Assembly: GCA_910587075.1 (NCBI GenBank)
Contig: CAJUKE010000018.1
Location: forward strand, 1 to 60,045
DNA length: 60,045 nt
DNA from: an uncultured Muribaculaceae bacterium
GTDB lineage: Bacteria; Bacteroidota; Bacteroidia; Bacteroidales; Muribaculaceae
Direction of reading: 5' to 3'
How positions within the stretch are numbered: position 1 is the stretch's first letter; each line of letters starts with the position of its first letter. The notes beneath the pieces were generated by a model that had not been told where the DNA came from, ran no database searches, and saw nothing but the letters and a program-made list of their open reading frames with translations. Shown piece by piece: positions 1 to 8,305 of this stretch. The position numbers were made by a program, and so were the translations under genes.

Positions 1-87
1 TCAGTTTTTCATGGTATTAGATTTAAGGTAAGAAGATTATTCGTCGTGACGACGGGTAATTTTTTTTGCGCCAATCCGAAAATCAGG

Positions 88-118
88 TTGCGCCGCTGAC
101 AAAAAAGCCTTAACTTTG
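88..118 (+). promoter_or_regulatory. Promoter of tRNA-Leu
   Basis: A TTG at 88-90 and TAACTTTG at 111-118 with a 20-nt spacer match the Bacteroidota -33/-7 consensus. Initiation would fall near 122-126, giving a short transcript that ends at the terminator at 269-309. Nothing else coding is seen in 1-181. Confidence 0.6.
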
Positions 119-181
119 CCCCCTGTAAAACACCCCCCGGCGGCTCAAAGCCACATAAAGGCTCACCCCGCCCCACATCAA

Positions 182-263
182 GCCCTGATGGCGGAATTGG
201 TAGACGCGACGGTCTCAAACACCGTTGGAGCAATCCTTACCGGTTCGATCCCGGTTCAGGGCA
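182..263 (+). tRNA. tRNA-Leu (anticodon CAA)
   Basis: The acceptor stem GCCCTGA pairs with TCAGGGC at the 3' end. The anticodon stem ACGGT/ACCGT encloses the loop CTCAAAC, giving anticodon CAA, which reads TTG codons. The D-arm contains the AATTGGTAGACGC block typical of leucine tRNAs and the T-arm contains GGTTCGATCC. A variable arm is present, as expected for a class II tRNA. The discriminator is A263 and it is followed by CCC, so the terminal CCA is not genomically encoded. The gene is transcribed alone between its own promoter and terminator. Confidence 0.95.
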
Positions 264-268
264 CCCTC

Positions 269-309
269 CCCTCCGAGGAGCCATAACGGCTCCTCGGAGG
301 GACTTTTTT
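269..309 (+). terminator. Rho-independent terminator of tRNA-Leu
   Basis: A perfect 14-bp stem (269-282 with 288-301) around a 5-nt ATAAC loop is followed by a T run at 304-309. It begins five bases after the tRNA 3' end. Confidence 0.9.
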
Positions 310-384
310 ATGGTATAGATGACGCGGTTTGTTGTCGGCTTTAGGTTGTGTCTTTCGGCTGTTCTCGGGTGGTTATTGCGCGGG

Positions 385-416
385 TTTGTGAAATTGGGTT
401 AAAAGGACTATCTTTG
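385..416 (+). promoter_or_regulatory. Promoter of the C10 protease gene
   Basis: TTTG at 385-388, a 20-nt spacer and TATCTTTG at 409-416 form a Bacteroidota promoter. The predicted leader before the ATG at 446 is about 25 nt. Confidence 0.7.
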
Positions 417-445
417 CAGGGTACAAATTCTTAACCACTATATTT

Positions 446-2731
446 ATGAAAAAATGCACAGCGGTGGTCATCGCCGCGATACTCGCGTTTACAAGTTTGA
501 CCGCCGGGGAGATAACGATTGACCGGGCGTTAGAGATAGGGCAAGAGTTCATGCGTTCCCTTCCGGCTGTATCCCGTACATCAACTGGCGCGGCCAAGCA
601 CGCGCTTACTGTCGGCTCCGAGGATGCCCGCATCTATGCGTTTAACTTCCAGGGAGGTGGATATGTGATTGTAGGCTCTGACGACCGTTTGCCAAGAATG
701 GTACTCGGATATTCTGACAAAGGCCATATCGACGCGGATAACGTGGCTCCCCAGTTGAAAAATCTGCTCGAAGGCTATGCGGCTTCGATGCGGGCGCTGG
801 GTGCCAACGCGCCGTTCGCAGTACCTGCTCCGAGTCGGGGTGTGAGCCAATTATTGACTACGACCTGGGGGCAGTACCATCCATACAATCTTATGACACC
901 TACCCTGTCGGATGGTAATAACGCTGTGACAGGTTGCGTCAATACCGCTCAGGCCCAGGTTATGAATTACTATGAATGGCCCCAGAAGGGTCGTGGAGTC
1001 GTATCATACGAACTTGACGGGAAGTTACTCAGCGCCGACTTGGATAAGTCGGTTTATGACTGGGGCAATATGCTCGATTCATACTCGACTGCAAGCGGAT
1101 ATTCGGATGAGCAGGCTAAGGCTGTGGCGTTGCTAATGCGCGATTGCGGCTACGCCAACGAAACATCTTATAATGTACAAAGCGGAGCTGATGTTAACAA
1201 AGATGCCCTGATAAAGAATTTCGGATATGACAAGGGTATGAGGTCAATTATCCGTGAATCTTGCTCGTTAGAGGAGTACGAAACCTTTATGCGGCAGGAG
1301 ATTGACGCTGGGCGCCCGATATTGGTCGCTGGCGGTTCGCAGGGTGGAGCCCATGAATTTATCTGCGATGGGTATGATGACAAAGGGTACTTCCATTATA
1401 ATTTCGGCTGGGACGGCTTTGCGGATGGATATTATCTTAGTTCAGCAACTGGTTATGACTCATCTCCGTCGTTACTGATTGGTATTCAACCCGACAAAGG
1501 GGGTAATCCCCTTATAACAGCCGGAAGCCATGATGATTTTTATTGGGACGGAATCGAATTTCGGTGCAATCTAGAAATAGTATGCTGGATTGGTGAGTCT
1601 GTAGCGTTCCAATCGGCATTGGCTCTTCGAAATGTTGCTACTGGGAAAGTTGCATATTATAACGTGCTTAATACAATATCCTCCTCGGATCAGATTACAG
1701 ATATGGTGATACCTGAGGATTTGCCTGATGGAGATTATGTGGCATATCCAGTTGTAAAACAGGAAGGTTATGACTGGATGACCTTTACATTTTTTGATGG
1801 TCGTCAGCGGCAGGTTGACCTCAAAGTGTCGGGAGGAGAATATTTCGCGGTAAACAATGGATTGACTGACAGACTCGATGAGGGCAAGGTTGAGGTTGAT
1901 GGTGTTTTTTATATTCTTAATGACAATGGTACCGCGGAGGTTACATTTAAGAATGATAAGTTCGGCAGTTATTCCGGCAATGTCACAGTGCCGGCCTCTA
2001 TTGTGTACGATGGTGTGAGTTTCAATGTCACAAGTATCGGGCAGAGTGCGTTCAAAGACAGTTCAATAGACAACCTGCTCATAGGGGAGAATGTGTCGTT
2101 AATCGGATCTGGTGCGTTCAGTTCCAGTAACGTTGGCAGCATTGAGTTCGTACCCTCATCCAGGCTGACTGATATAGATGGATGGGCATTCAATGCCGCG
2201 CATATTGGTGATTTGACTCTCCCCTACGGCTTGAAGTCGCTTGGTAGATGTGCTTTTCAATCAGCGTCGTTAAAGAGTGTCATACTTCCGTCAACGGTTA
2301 GCGTATTATATAATATGCCGTTTAATTATTGTCTAAATCTTACAGATGTTTACGTTTATTGGAAATCAAGGATGACTCTCGCCAATGTTCGGTATCTTGG
2401 ATATGACCATATATTCAATGGTTGCGACTTGGCGAAAATTAACTTGCATATTCCACCGGGAAGCTCCAACGCTTACTCGCAAACGCAGTATTGGTGCGAT
2501 TTAAACCTTGTTGAGGATGAGTCATGCTTGGTGTCAGATGTGGTTTCTGATTCAGAGGGAGAGGTTTTGGTTATCGACGGCCAACTCTCAGTATTAGGAA
2601 AAGACGCCGTTGTCTTTGATATTGCCGGCCGATGTGTCGCATCAATCATTCCGGATGGCGGCATAACATTGCCTAAAGGCATCTATATAGTTTCTTTCTC
2701 CGATGGGAAAAGAGTTAAAATATCAATTTGA
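446..2731 (+). CDS. Secreted C10 (streptopain-like) cysteine protease with leucine-rich repeats and type IX-like tail
   Basis: 761 residues. A signal peptide (about 1-20) precedes a propeptide of the C10 inhibitor type that carries the block YVIVGSDDRLP. The C10 papain-fold catalytic domain lies at about 125-350: Cys164 in TGCVNTAQAQ is the expected nucleophile, His303 in GGAHEFICDGYD the catalytic base, and HYNFGWDGFADGYY supplies the conserved Trp. A beta-rich segment (about 360-470) is followed by BspA-type leucine-rich repeats (about 520-650, repeated SIGxxAF units). The C-terminus, LPKGIYIVSFSDGKRVKISI, resembles type IX secretion sorting domains. It is probably an exported or surface protease degrading host or dietary protein; the substrate is unknown. 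The ATG was chosen because the signal peptide starts there. Composition is more AT-rich than the neighbouring housekeeping genes. The combination of C10 and LRR domains is uncommon to my knowledge. Confidence 0.85.
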   Translation: MKKCTAVVIAAILAFTSLTAGEITIDRALEIGQEFMRSLPAVSRTSTGAAKHALTVGSEDARIYAFNFQGGGYVIVGSDDRLPRMVLGYSDKGHIDADNVAPQLKNLLEGYAASMRALGANAPFAVPAPSRGVSQLLTTTWGQYHPYNLMTPTLSDGNNAVTGCVNTAQAQVMNYYEWPQKGRGVVSYELDGKLLSADLDKSVYDWGNMLDSYSTASGYSDEQAKAVALLMRDCGYANETSYNVQSGADVNKDALIKNFGYDKGMRSIIRESCSLEEYETFMRQEIDAGRPILVAGGSQGGAHEFICDGYDDKGYFHYNFGWDGFADGYYLSSATGYDSSPSLLIGIQPDKGGNPLITAGSHDDFYWDGIEFRCNLEIVCWIGESVAFQSALALRNVATGKVAYYNVLNTISSSDQITDMVIPEDLPDGDYVAYPVVKQEGYDWMTFTFFDGRQRQVDLKVSGGEYFAVNNGLTDRLDEGKVEVDGVFYILNDNGTAEVTFKNDKFGSYSGNVTVPASIVYDGVSFNVTSIGQSAFKDSSIDNLLIGENVSLIGSGAFSSSNVGSIEFVPSSRLTDIDGWAFNAAHIGDLTLPYGLKSLGRCAFQSASLKSVILPSTVSVLYNMPFNYCLNLTDVYVYWKSRMTLANVRYLGYDHIFNGCDLAKINLHIPPGSSNAYSQTQYWCDLNLVEDESCLVSDVVSDSEGEVLVIDGQLSVLGKDAVVFDIAGRCVASIIPDGGITLPKGIYIVSFSDGKRVKISI

Positions 2732-2756
2732 CGCTTTTATACATCGAATATAATCG

Positions 2757-2800
2757 GCGAGCGCTTCTGACTCATAGTCTGGAGCGCTCGCTGTTTCTGT
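2757..2800. terminator. Probable bidirectional terminator between convergent genes
   Basis: A 9-bp stem GCGAGCGCT (2757-2765) / AGCGCTCGC (2783-2791), extendable with wobble pairs, is followed on the plus strand by TGTTTCTGTTT. It sits between the protease gene and the end of the thiamine operon. The loop is long (17 nt), so confidence is moderate. Confidence 0.5.
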
Positions 2801-2816
2801 TTGGTGAGAGGGGGAG

Positions 2817-3650
2817 TCAGGGCCAGAGGGCGTGGAAGTGGTGGACGGGGCCGTGGCCGCGGCCGATGCGGTAGCGGGCGCCGGCGGCGATGGCGGCGGC
2901 GATGTAGGCTTTGGCCGAGGCGGCTGCCCGGTCGAGGGGTTGGCCGAGGGCGAGGTAGGATGCCAGGGCCGAGGAGAGGGTGCAGCCTGTGCCGTGGGTG
3001 TTGCGGGTCGCGACACGGGGTGCGGTCAGCGGGGTCAGCGTCCCGGTTTCGGAGTTGTAGAAGTAGTCGGTTAGCAGCTCGGCGGAGTCAGCGACTTCGG
3101 TGTCGGCGAGGTGCCCCGCTTTGAGGAGTACCGAGGGGCCAAGCCGCGCCAGGTCGCGGGCGGCGTCGGGGAGTTGGTCGGCGTCGGTGATTTTGGCGCC
3201 GAGGAGGAGCTCGGCCTCGGGTATGTTGGGGGTGATGACACGGGCGCGGGGGAGCAGGATGCCGCGCAGGGTGCTGACGGCGTCGCTCTCAAGCAGAGGG
3301 TCGCCGGAGGTTGCCACCATCACCGGGTCGAGCACGATGTCGCGCACCGAGGGGTATTCGTCGAGCGTGCGGCGCACCGAGCGGATCAATTCCGAGGAGT
3401 GCAGCATCCCTATTTTCACGGCGTCGGTGCCTATGTCGTCGAGAATAGAGTGTATCTGCCCCACAACGAAGGGGGCCGGAACGGGGTGCACTCCCGTAAC
3501 CCCGACGGTGTTCTCGTCGACCACGGCCACAATGGCCGAGGTGGCGAAGCACCCCAAGGCGGAGATAGTCTTGATGTCGGCCTGCACCCCGGCACCCCCC
3601 GAGGGGTCGCTCCCGGCAATGGTCATCACGCGTCTGTAGCTTTTTTCCAT
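2817..3650 (-). CDS. thiD: Hydroxymethylpyrimidine/phosphomethylpyrimidine kinase
   Basis: 277 residues. ThiD phosphorylates HMP and HMP-phosphate to HMP-pyrophosphate, the pyrimidine half of thiamine. The ribokinase-fold signature is clear: an N-terminal AGSDPSGGAGVQAD block (residues 12-25) and the C-terminal GTGC motif (220-223) that forms the anion hole and nucleophile region. The frame stays open upstream of this ATG, but the homology-like sequence begins at MEKSYRRVMTIAG, so the start at 3650 is preferred. It is the last gene of the thi operon, 11 bp after tenA. Placed beside TenA it would feed salvaged HMP into ThiE. Family assignment is secure; EC 2.7.1.49 / 2.7.4.7. Confidence 0.95.
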   Translation of the reverse strand: MEKSYRRVMTIAGSDPSGGAGVQADIKTISALGCFATSAIVAVVDENTVGVTGVHPVPAPFVVGQIHSILDDIGTDAVKIGMLHSSELIRSVRRTLDEYPSVRDIVLDPVMVATSGDPLLESDAVSTLRGILLPRARVITPNIPEAELLLGAKITDADQLPDAARDLARLGPSVLLKAGHLADTEVADSAELLTDYFYNSETGTLTPLTAPRVATRNTHGTGCTLSSALASYLALGQPLDRAAASAKAYIAAAIAAGARYRIGRGHGPVHHFHALWP

Positions 3651-3661
3651 ATTGGCAAGTG

Positions 3662-4318
3662 TCAGTATTTCAGCATTTCGTCCATGCGGTAGGCGCTTTC
3701 CCAGAACATCTGTTCGAAGCGGGTCGAGAGGAGGTAGGCGCGGGTCATCTCGCGGCGTATTTCGGGGGTTGTCGCGGCGGCGAGGGCGTCGCATATCTCG
3801 ATGGCGCGGCGGGTCGAAGCCTCGAAGGCGGGGTCGCCGTAGGTCGCGATCCAGTGGTAGTATGGGTTATCCTCGGAAGCGTTGGCGAGGATGGCCTCGC
3901 CAACCTTCTGGTAAACCCAAAAGCAGGGGAGCAGCGCGGCGGCCTCTACTTCCACAGGGGCGAACCCGAGGGCTGTCTCGTGGTTCATATACAGGAGGTT
4001 GACGGCGGTAGGAGCGGCATCGGCGAGCCCCTCCGGGCCGAGGTAAGCCTGATGGAGCGCCCGCTCCACGGCCACCCCGTCGAGGGCGAATTTCAGGAAA
4101 TCCTCAACCATCGCGGTGCGCGGCAGACGGGTCGCTACCCGTGCCAGCGACCGGGCGTAGTTGTTGATGTACATGGCGTCCTGGCGCAGGTAGAAGAGGA
4201 AGCGCTCGCGGCTGAGAGTCCCCTCGGCCAGCTCCCTGACGAAGGGGAGTTCGGTGATGGCTTTGTAGATCGGTTCGCCGAGTTGCCAGGCTTCGTCGCT
4301 CCAACTGTTGTTACTCAT
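3662..4318 (-). CDS. tenA: Aminopyrimidine aminohydrolase / thiaminase II (TenA)
   Basis: 218 residues, the usual length for TenA. Family hallmarks are Asp47 in the RQDAMYI segment, the nucleophile Cys132 in LLPCFWVYQ and the C-terminal glutamate (about residue 207) in MFWESAYRMDE. TenA hydrolyses amino-HMP or thiamine breakdown products to HMP, so it acts in salvage. It lies between thiF and thiD with short gaps (6 bp and 11 bp), clearly in the operon. Since thiC is not in this operon, TenA may be a main HMP source here; that is inference. Single-domain and not fused to ThiD, unlike some relatives. Confidence 0.92.
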   Translation of the reverse strand: MSNNSWSDEAWQLGEPIYKAITELPFVRELAEGTLSRERFLFYLRQDAMYINNYARSLARVATRLPRTAMVEDFLKFALDGVAVERALHQAYLGPEGLADAAPTAVNLLYMNHETALGFAPVEVEAAALLPCFWVYQKVGEAILANASEDNPYYHWIATYGDPAFEASTRRAIEICDALAAATTPEIRREMTRAYLLSTRFEQMFWESAYRMDEMLKY

Positions 4319-4324
4319 TGTTTG

Positions 4325-5023
4325 TCAAAGGTTAATGGTGTTGAATGTCATTGTTCCGAGGTCGATGGTCAGGAGCCGCCCGGCGAGCGTTCCCTCCATC
4401 GCGAGGAGGTATTTGAGGGCTTCGGCGGCTTCGATGGCCCCGACTACGCCGGGCACGGCGCCGAGCACCCCGGCTGCCGCCGCCGGACGATCAGCCAGCT
4501 CGTCGCGGTCGGGGTACAGGAGGTCGTAGCTTACCTCCGCCTCCGGCTCGAACAGCGCAACCTGCCCCGAGAAGGCCCCGATGGAGCCGTGGACCCACGG
4601 CTTCCGAAGCTCCCGGCAGGTGTCGCTTATGAGGTAGCGGGTGGCGAAATTGTCGCAGCAATCGACAACAATGTCGTACTGACTGACGATTTCCGCCGCG
4701 TTCTCCGGGGTGAGCCCCGAGGGGTAGGTCGCGAAGGCGACCTCGCTGTTGAGGGCCGCGAGGCGGCGGCGCGCAGCCTCGGTTTTAGGCATCCCGACAC
4801 CACCCTCGGCGTAGAGGGTCTGGCGCTGGAGGTTCGAGAGGCTTACCCGGTCGGGGTCGCAGAGTCCCAGCCGCCCTACCCCGGCCCCGACGAGGTAGAG
4901 CCCGACGGGGCATCCGAGGCCTCCCAGGCCCACAATCAGCGCCGAGGCCCGCGCCAGGCGGCGCTGCCCCTCCTCCCCTATCTCGGGGAGCATAGTCTGC
5001 CGTGCGTATCGTTCGAAGTCCAT
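4325..5023 (-). CDS. thiF: ThiF-like adenylyltransferase activating ThiS
   Basis: 232 residues of the E1-like MoeB/ThiF/HesA family. The nucleotide-binding GLGGLG is at 32-37, followed by the conserved segment DPDRVSLSNLQRQTLY and the DCCDNFATRYL block that contacts ATP. It should adenylate the C-terminal Gly-Gly of ThiS, encoded in the same operon, before sulfur transfer. The two CxxC zinc pairs and the active-site Cys found in E. coli ThiF/MoeB are not visible: the segment before GVLG reads RPAAAA, and the protein ends TMTFNTINL. It is therefore a short variant of the family. The start ATG is 3 bp from the thiH stop. Confidence 0.88.
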   Translation of the reverse strand: MDFERYARQTMLPEIGEEGQRRLARASALIVGLGGLGCPVGLYLVGAGVGRLGLCDPDRVSLSNLQRQTLYAEGGVGMPKTEAARRRLAALNSEVAFATYPSGLTPENAAEIVSQYDIVVDCCDNFATRYLISDTCRELRKPWVHGSIGAFSGQVALFEPEAEVSYDLLYPDRDELADRPAAAAGVLGAVPGVVGAIEAAEALKYLLAMEGTLAGRLLTIDLGTMTFNTINL

Positions 5024-5026
5024 AGG

Positions 5027-6136
5027 TCAGTCAAATACTTTGTCCCAGTCCTTCCAAACGGCCTCGTAGCCCCGGGCGCGCACCGCGGCGGCCACCTCGG
5101 CGGGGGTGCGCTCATCGCTAACGGCGAACTGCTCCAGCGACTGGGGAAAGGCGCGGTAGCCTCCCGGATCGGTTTTTGAGCCCGCTGAGAGCGAAGTCGC
5201 CCCGAGGGTGAGTATGTTGTCGCGGAAGTCGGGCCGCTCGCGTGTCGAGAATGAGAGGTCGACGTCGTGGTCGAAAATGCGGAAGGCGAACGTCAGTTGG
5301 GCCAGTTCGCGGTCGGTCATCACCACGTTGGGCTGGAAACCACCCTCGGCGGGGCGCATACGCGGAAAGTTCACGGCGAAGCGGGTGCGCCAGTAGCGTT
5401 TGCGCAGGTAGCCGAGGTGCAGAGCCATCATAGCCACGTCGGTGCGCCAGTCTTCGAGTCCGATCAGCACACCCATACCGATTTTGTGTACCCCGGCCTG
5501 CCCCATGCGGTCGAATCCGTTGACGCGCCATTCGAAGTCCGACTTCATTCCGGCGGGATGGTACACCTTGTAGCGCTCGCGGTGGTAGGTTTCCTGGAAG
5601 CACACCACCCCGTTGAGGCCCGAATGGGTGAGCCGCTCGTACTCTTCGGCCTTCAGTGGCATCACCTCGATGGTGAGGTTGGAGAAGTAGGGGCGGCAGA
5701 CGCGCAGGGCCTGTTCGAGGTAATCGACACCCGCGGCGCGGGGATTCTCGCCCGTCACGAGCAGCAGGTTCTCGAACGGGCCTAACTCCTTGATAGCCTC
5801 GCATTCACCCTTGATCTGCTCGGGGGTGAGGATTACGCGGGGAAACTTGTTGTGGCGGTTGAAGCCGCAGTAAACGCAGGAGTTCGTGCATGAGTTAGTG
5901 ATGTACATCGGAATGTACATCGACACCGTTTTGCCGAACCGCTCCTGGGTGTAACGGCGGCTGAGGGCGGCCATCTCCTCCAGCATCGGGGCCGCGGCGG
6001 GTGAAATGAGGGCCAGGAAATCCTCCCAGTCGGCCCTCGGCTTGGCGAGTGCCCGGCGCACGTCGGCCTCGGTTTTGGCGGCGATGCGGGCGGTGGTCTC
6101 CTCCCAGTCGTATTTCAGTAGTTCTTCGGAAAACAT
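5027..6136 (-). CDS. thiH: 2-iminoacetate synthase ThiH (radical SAM tyrosine lyase)
   Basis: 369 residues. The radical-SAM cluster motif CxxxCxxC is Cys83-Cys87-Cys90 in SCTNSCVYCGF. The rest follows ThiH order: the FENLLLVTGENPRAAG segment, then IEVMPLKAEEY, YKVYHPAGMKSD and the C-terminal iron-sulfur/BATS-like domain. It cleaves tyrosine to dehydroglycine plus p-cresol, supplying the glycine-derived part of the thiazole in an anaerobic route; aerobes often use ThiO instead. Gaps to neighbours are 2-3 bp, so translation is probably coupled. The presence of ThiH rather than ThiO fits an anaerobic gut organism. Confidence 0.95.
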   Translation of the reverse strand: MFSEELLKYDWEETTARIAAKTEADVRRALAKPRADWEDFLALISPAAAPMLEEMAALSRRYTQERFGKTVSMYIPMYITNSCTNSCVYCGFNRHNKFPRVILTPEQIKGECEAIKELGPFENLLLVTGENPRAAGVDYLEQALRVCRPYFSNLTIEVMPLKAEEYERLTHSGLNGVVCFQETYHRERYKVYHPAGMKSDFEWRVNGFDRMGQAGVHKIGMGVLIGLEDWRTDVAMMALHLGYLRKRYWRTRFAVNFPRMRPAEGGFQPNVVMTDRELAQLTFAFRIFDHDVDLSFSTRERPDFRDNILTLGATSLSAGSKTDPGGYRAFPQSLEQFAVSDERTPAEVAAAVRARGYEAVWKDWDKVFD

Positions 6137-6138
6137 GG

Positions 6139-6909
6139 TCAGTCGAGAAACGAGGTTAACGGACTGCTTGCCACCGCCGTGCGCGACGCTCCGCCGAGCC
6201 CGGCCTCATAAGCCTCGCGTCCGGCCTCCACGGCCTTGGCGAAGGCGCGTGCCATGGCCACGGGGTCGCCCGCCACTGCTATGGCGGTGTTGACGAGCAC
6301 CGCGTCGGCCCCCATCTCCATCGCGAGGGCGGCGTGCGAAGGCGCGCCCAGCCCGGCGTCGACCACCACGGGCACGCGGCTCTCCTCGATGATGATTTCA
6401 AGCAGGTCGCGCACCACGATTCCCTTGTTGGTGCCGATCGGGGCCCCGAGGGGCATCACGGCGGCGGTCCCGGCCTCTTCGAGGCGCTTGCAGAGCACCG
6501 GGTCGGCCTGGATATAGGGGAGCACCTTGAAGCCGAGCCGCGCCAGCTCCTCGGTGGCCTTGAGAGTCTCCACCGGGTCGGGGAGCAGGTACTTCGGGTC
6601 GGGGTGTATTTCGAGCTTTATGAAGTCGGTTTCAAACGCCTCGCGGGCGAGCTGCGCGGCGAGCACCGCCTCGCGGGCATCGCGCACGCCCGAGGTGTTG
6701 GGGAGCAGCTGTATGCCGGGGCGGAGTATATGGCGCAGCATATCGTCGGAGCCGCTGTCGGCGGTGTCGAGTCGTTTGAGGGCCACGGTTACCATCTCCG
6801 AGCCGGAGGCGGCGATCGCCTCCTCCATCACGGCGTTGGAGCTGAATTTGCCCGTGCCGGTGAACAGGCGGCTTGAGAATTCGCGGCCGCCGATTGTCAG
6901 TTTTTCCAT
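6139..6909 (-). CDS. thiG: Thiazole synthase ThiG
   Basis: 256 residues, a TIM-barrel of normal length. The Schiff-base lysine is expected at Lys98 in DFIKLEIHPDPKYLLPD; the phosphate-binding region VVDAGLGAPSHAALAMEMGADAV and the terminal-strand segment VLVNTAIAVAGDP are intact. It condenses deoxyxylulose 5-phosphate, dehydroglycine (from ThiH) and sulfur carried by ThiS thiocarboxylate into the thiazole phosphate. The start overlaps the end of the thiE fusion by 13 bp, indicating translational coupling. Confidence 0.95.
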   Translation of the reverse strand: MEKLTIGGREFSSRLFTGTGKFSSNAVMEEAIAASGSEMVTVALKRLDTADSGSDDMLRHILRPGIQLLPNTSGVRDAREAVLAAQLAREAFETDFIKLEIHPDPKYLLPDPVETLKATEELARLGFKVLPYIQADPVLCKRLEEAGTAAVMPLGAPIGTNKGIVVRDLLEIIIEESRVPVVVDAGLGAPSHAALAMEMGADAVLVNTAIAVAGDPVAMARAFAKAVEAGREAYEAGLGGASRTAVASSPLTSFLD

Positions 6910-8057
6910 ATGGTGAGTATTTCTTTGGTTGTAAGTCTTTTGTCTGGGGCGTTCTGAATTATGCCGCTCACGGCCACGCCGTTAACCCCGGTGGCGCGCA
7001 CCTCTCGGAGGTCGTCGGGGGTGATACCGCCGATGGCCACGATCGGTATGTCGCTCCCGGCGGCGCGGGTCGCGGCCACCACGTCGGCTATCCCCTCCGC
7101 GCCGAGCAGCGGGGCGAGCAGTTTCTTTGTGGTGGTGAAGCGGAAGGGGCCTACCCCGAGGTAGTCGGCTCCGGCCTTCGCGGCGGCGATGGCCTCGGAG
7201 GGGGTGTTGGCGGTAGCGCCGATAATCAGAGCCGGGCCGAGGAGGCTCCTCGCGTCGGCCAGGGGCATATCGTTCTTGCCGAGGTGCACGCCGTCGGCGT
7301 CTAACGGCCCCACGAGCCGCACGCGGTCGTCGAGGATGAACTTCGCCCGGTATTTGCGGCAGAGCCGCCCCACGGCGAGCGCCACGGAGGTGAATTCCTC
7401 GTCGGAGGCATCCTTCATGCGGAGCTGCACCCAGCGGCACCCTCCGCGGAGCGTCTCCTCCAGGCCGTCGACACGGTCGGTGATGAACTGAAGCATTGTT
7501 TCCCCGGGGTCAACGGCCGGTTGCCATGCCGCCGAGAGCATCGCGGCGCCCCCGAATCCGGCGCGGCCAAGCCGCCATAGCTCGCGCGGTATCACGCCGC
7601 CGAGAGCGAACAGGTCGGGCCCGAGCACTCCCGAGGCGGCCAGCTCCTCGGGGGAGAACTTCCCGGCGTAACCCGGCTTGGAGATCGAGTCGAACACTGG
7701 GCTGAGGAACATATAGTCGAGTTTGCCTCGGTTGGCGAGCACTTCCTCGACCGAATGGCAGCTCTGCGAGAGCATCCCCCGCCATCCCGAGATGGGTGAC
7801 TGATGGCGCATATTCAGGTGCAGACCCCCCACCCCGAGCCGCGGGGCCAGGTGGAAGTGGTCGTGGAGCGAGAGGCGCTCGCGCAGATGGGCCGGAATGT
7901 CGTTTATAAGGGCCTCTACAGCGTCGGAGGGTGCTCCCGGCTTGCGGATATGCACTCGCCACCATCCGCGCTCAAGGAGCCGCGTGATGGCCTCTGCCTC
8001 GCCGGGGCGGATGTCGGTGCCCGTGATGGCCGCGAGGCGGAAATTCCCGGCGCTCAT
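6897..8057 (-). CDS. thiE: Fused TenI-like/thiamine phosphate synthase (ThiE) two-domain protein
   Basis: 386 residues, about twice a normal ThiE. Residues 188-386 are a complete ThiE: GCRWVQLRMKD, the metal/pyrophosphate segment DADGVHLGKND, IGATANTPSEA and DYLGVGPFRFTTTKK. It couples HMP-PP to thiazole phosphate, releasing PPi. Residues 1-180 form a second TIM barrel of the ThiE/TenI superfamily, with HIRKPGA, a degenerate LNMRHQSPIS where ThiE has VHLG, and FLSPVFDSISKPGY; this resembles the Bacteroidota paralogue usually encoded separately (possibly a thiazole tautomerase or an inactive partner). The start chosen is the ATG whose bases overlap the thiS stop (ATGA). An internal Met188 preceded by a purine-rich GGGGAAACA suggests an ancestral second start, so separate translation of the C-terminal half is possible. 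Confidence 0.88.
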   Translation of the reverse strand: MSAGNFRLAAITGTDIRPGEAEAITRLLERGWWRVHIRKPGAPSDAVEALINDIPAHLRERLSLHDHFHLAPRLGVGGLHLNMRHQSPISGWRGMLSQSCHSVEEVLANRGKLDYMFLSPVFDSISKPGYAGKFSPEELAASGVLGPDLFALGGVIPRELWRLGRAGFGGAAMLSAAWQPAVDPGETMLQFITDRVDGLEETLRGGCRWVQLRMKDASDEEFTSVALAVGRLCRKYRAKFILDDRVRLVGPLDADGVHLGKNDMPLADARSLLGPALIIGATANTPSEAIAAAKAGADYLGVGPFRFTTTKKLLAPLLGAEGIADVVAATRAAGSDIPIVAIGGITPDDLREVRATGVNGVAVSGIIQNAPDKRLTTKEILTIWKN

Positions 8058-8257
8058 CCCCCGCATACTGCTGTGATCACTATCACGCGGTCGCCCTGGC
8101 TGAGCAGCGTGGTTTCCCATTCACTCTTGCGCACCACCTTGTCGTTTATGGCCACGGCGATGCCCGCCGTGGGCACGCCCCGCGACTTCAGCAACTCCCC
8201 TACCGACACCGCGGCGCCGGGGAGCTCGATTTCCGTATTGTTGAAAAAAATGTTCAT
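8054..8257 (-). CDS. thiS: Sulfur carrier protein ThiS
   Basis: 67 residues, ubiquitin-like beta-grasp. It ends in VITAVCGG; the terminal Gly-Gly is adenylated by ThiF and converted to a thiocarboxylate that donates sulfur to ThiG. The RIIFN-type N-terminus (MNIFFNNTEIEL) and GVAVAIN-like core (TAGIAVAIND) fit the family. First gene of the operon, immediately after the TPP riboswitch; its stop overlaps the start of the next gene by 4 bp. Confidence 0.93.
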   Translation of the reverse strand: MNIFFNNTEIELPGAAVSVGELLKSRGVPTAGIAVAINDKVVRKSEWETTLLSQGDRVIVITAVCGG

Positions 8258-8305
8258 AGCCTGAGGTTATTCGCGGGGGCCGCGGGCCCGAAACCGATAG
8301 CTATG

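Noticed and set aside
9..233. Minus-strand frame covering the tRNA-Leu promoter and gene
   Set aside because: It overlaps a definite tRNA and its promoter and shows no protein features.
3659..5179. 506-codon open frame on the plus strand opposite tenA-thiF-thiH
   Set aside because: It mirrors real genes in GC-rich DNA; the product is Gly/Glu/Val-rich with no family signature, and crosses three convincing minus-strand genes.
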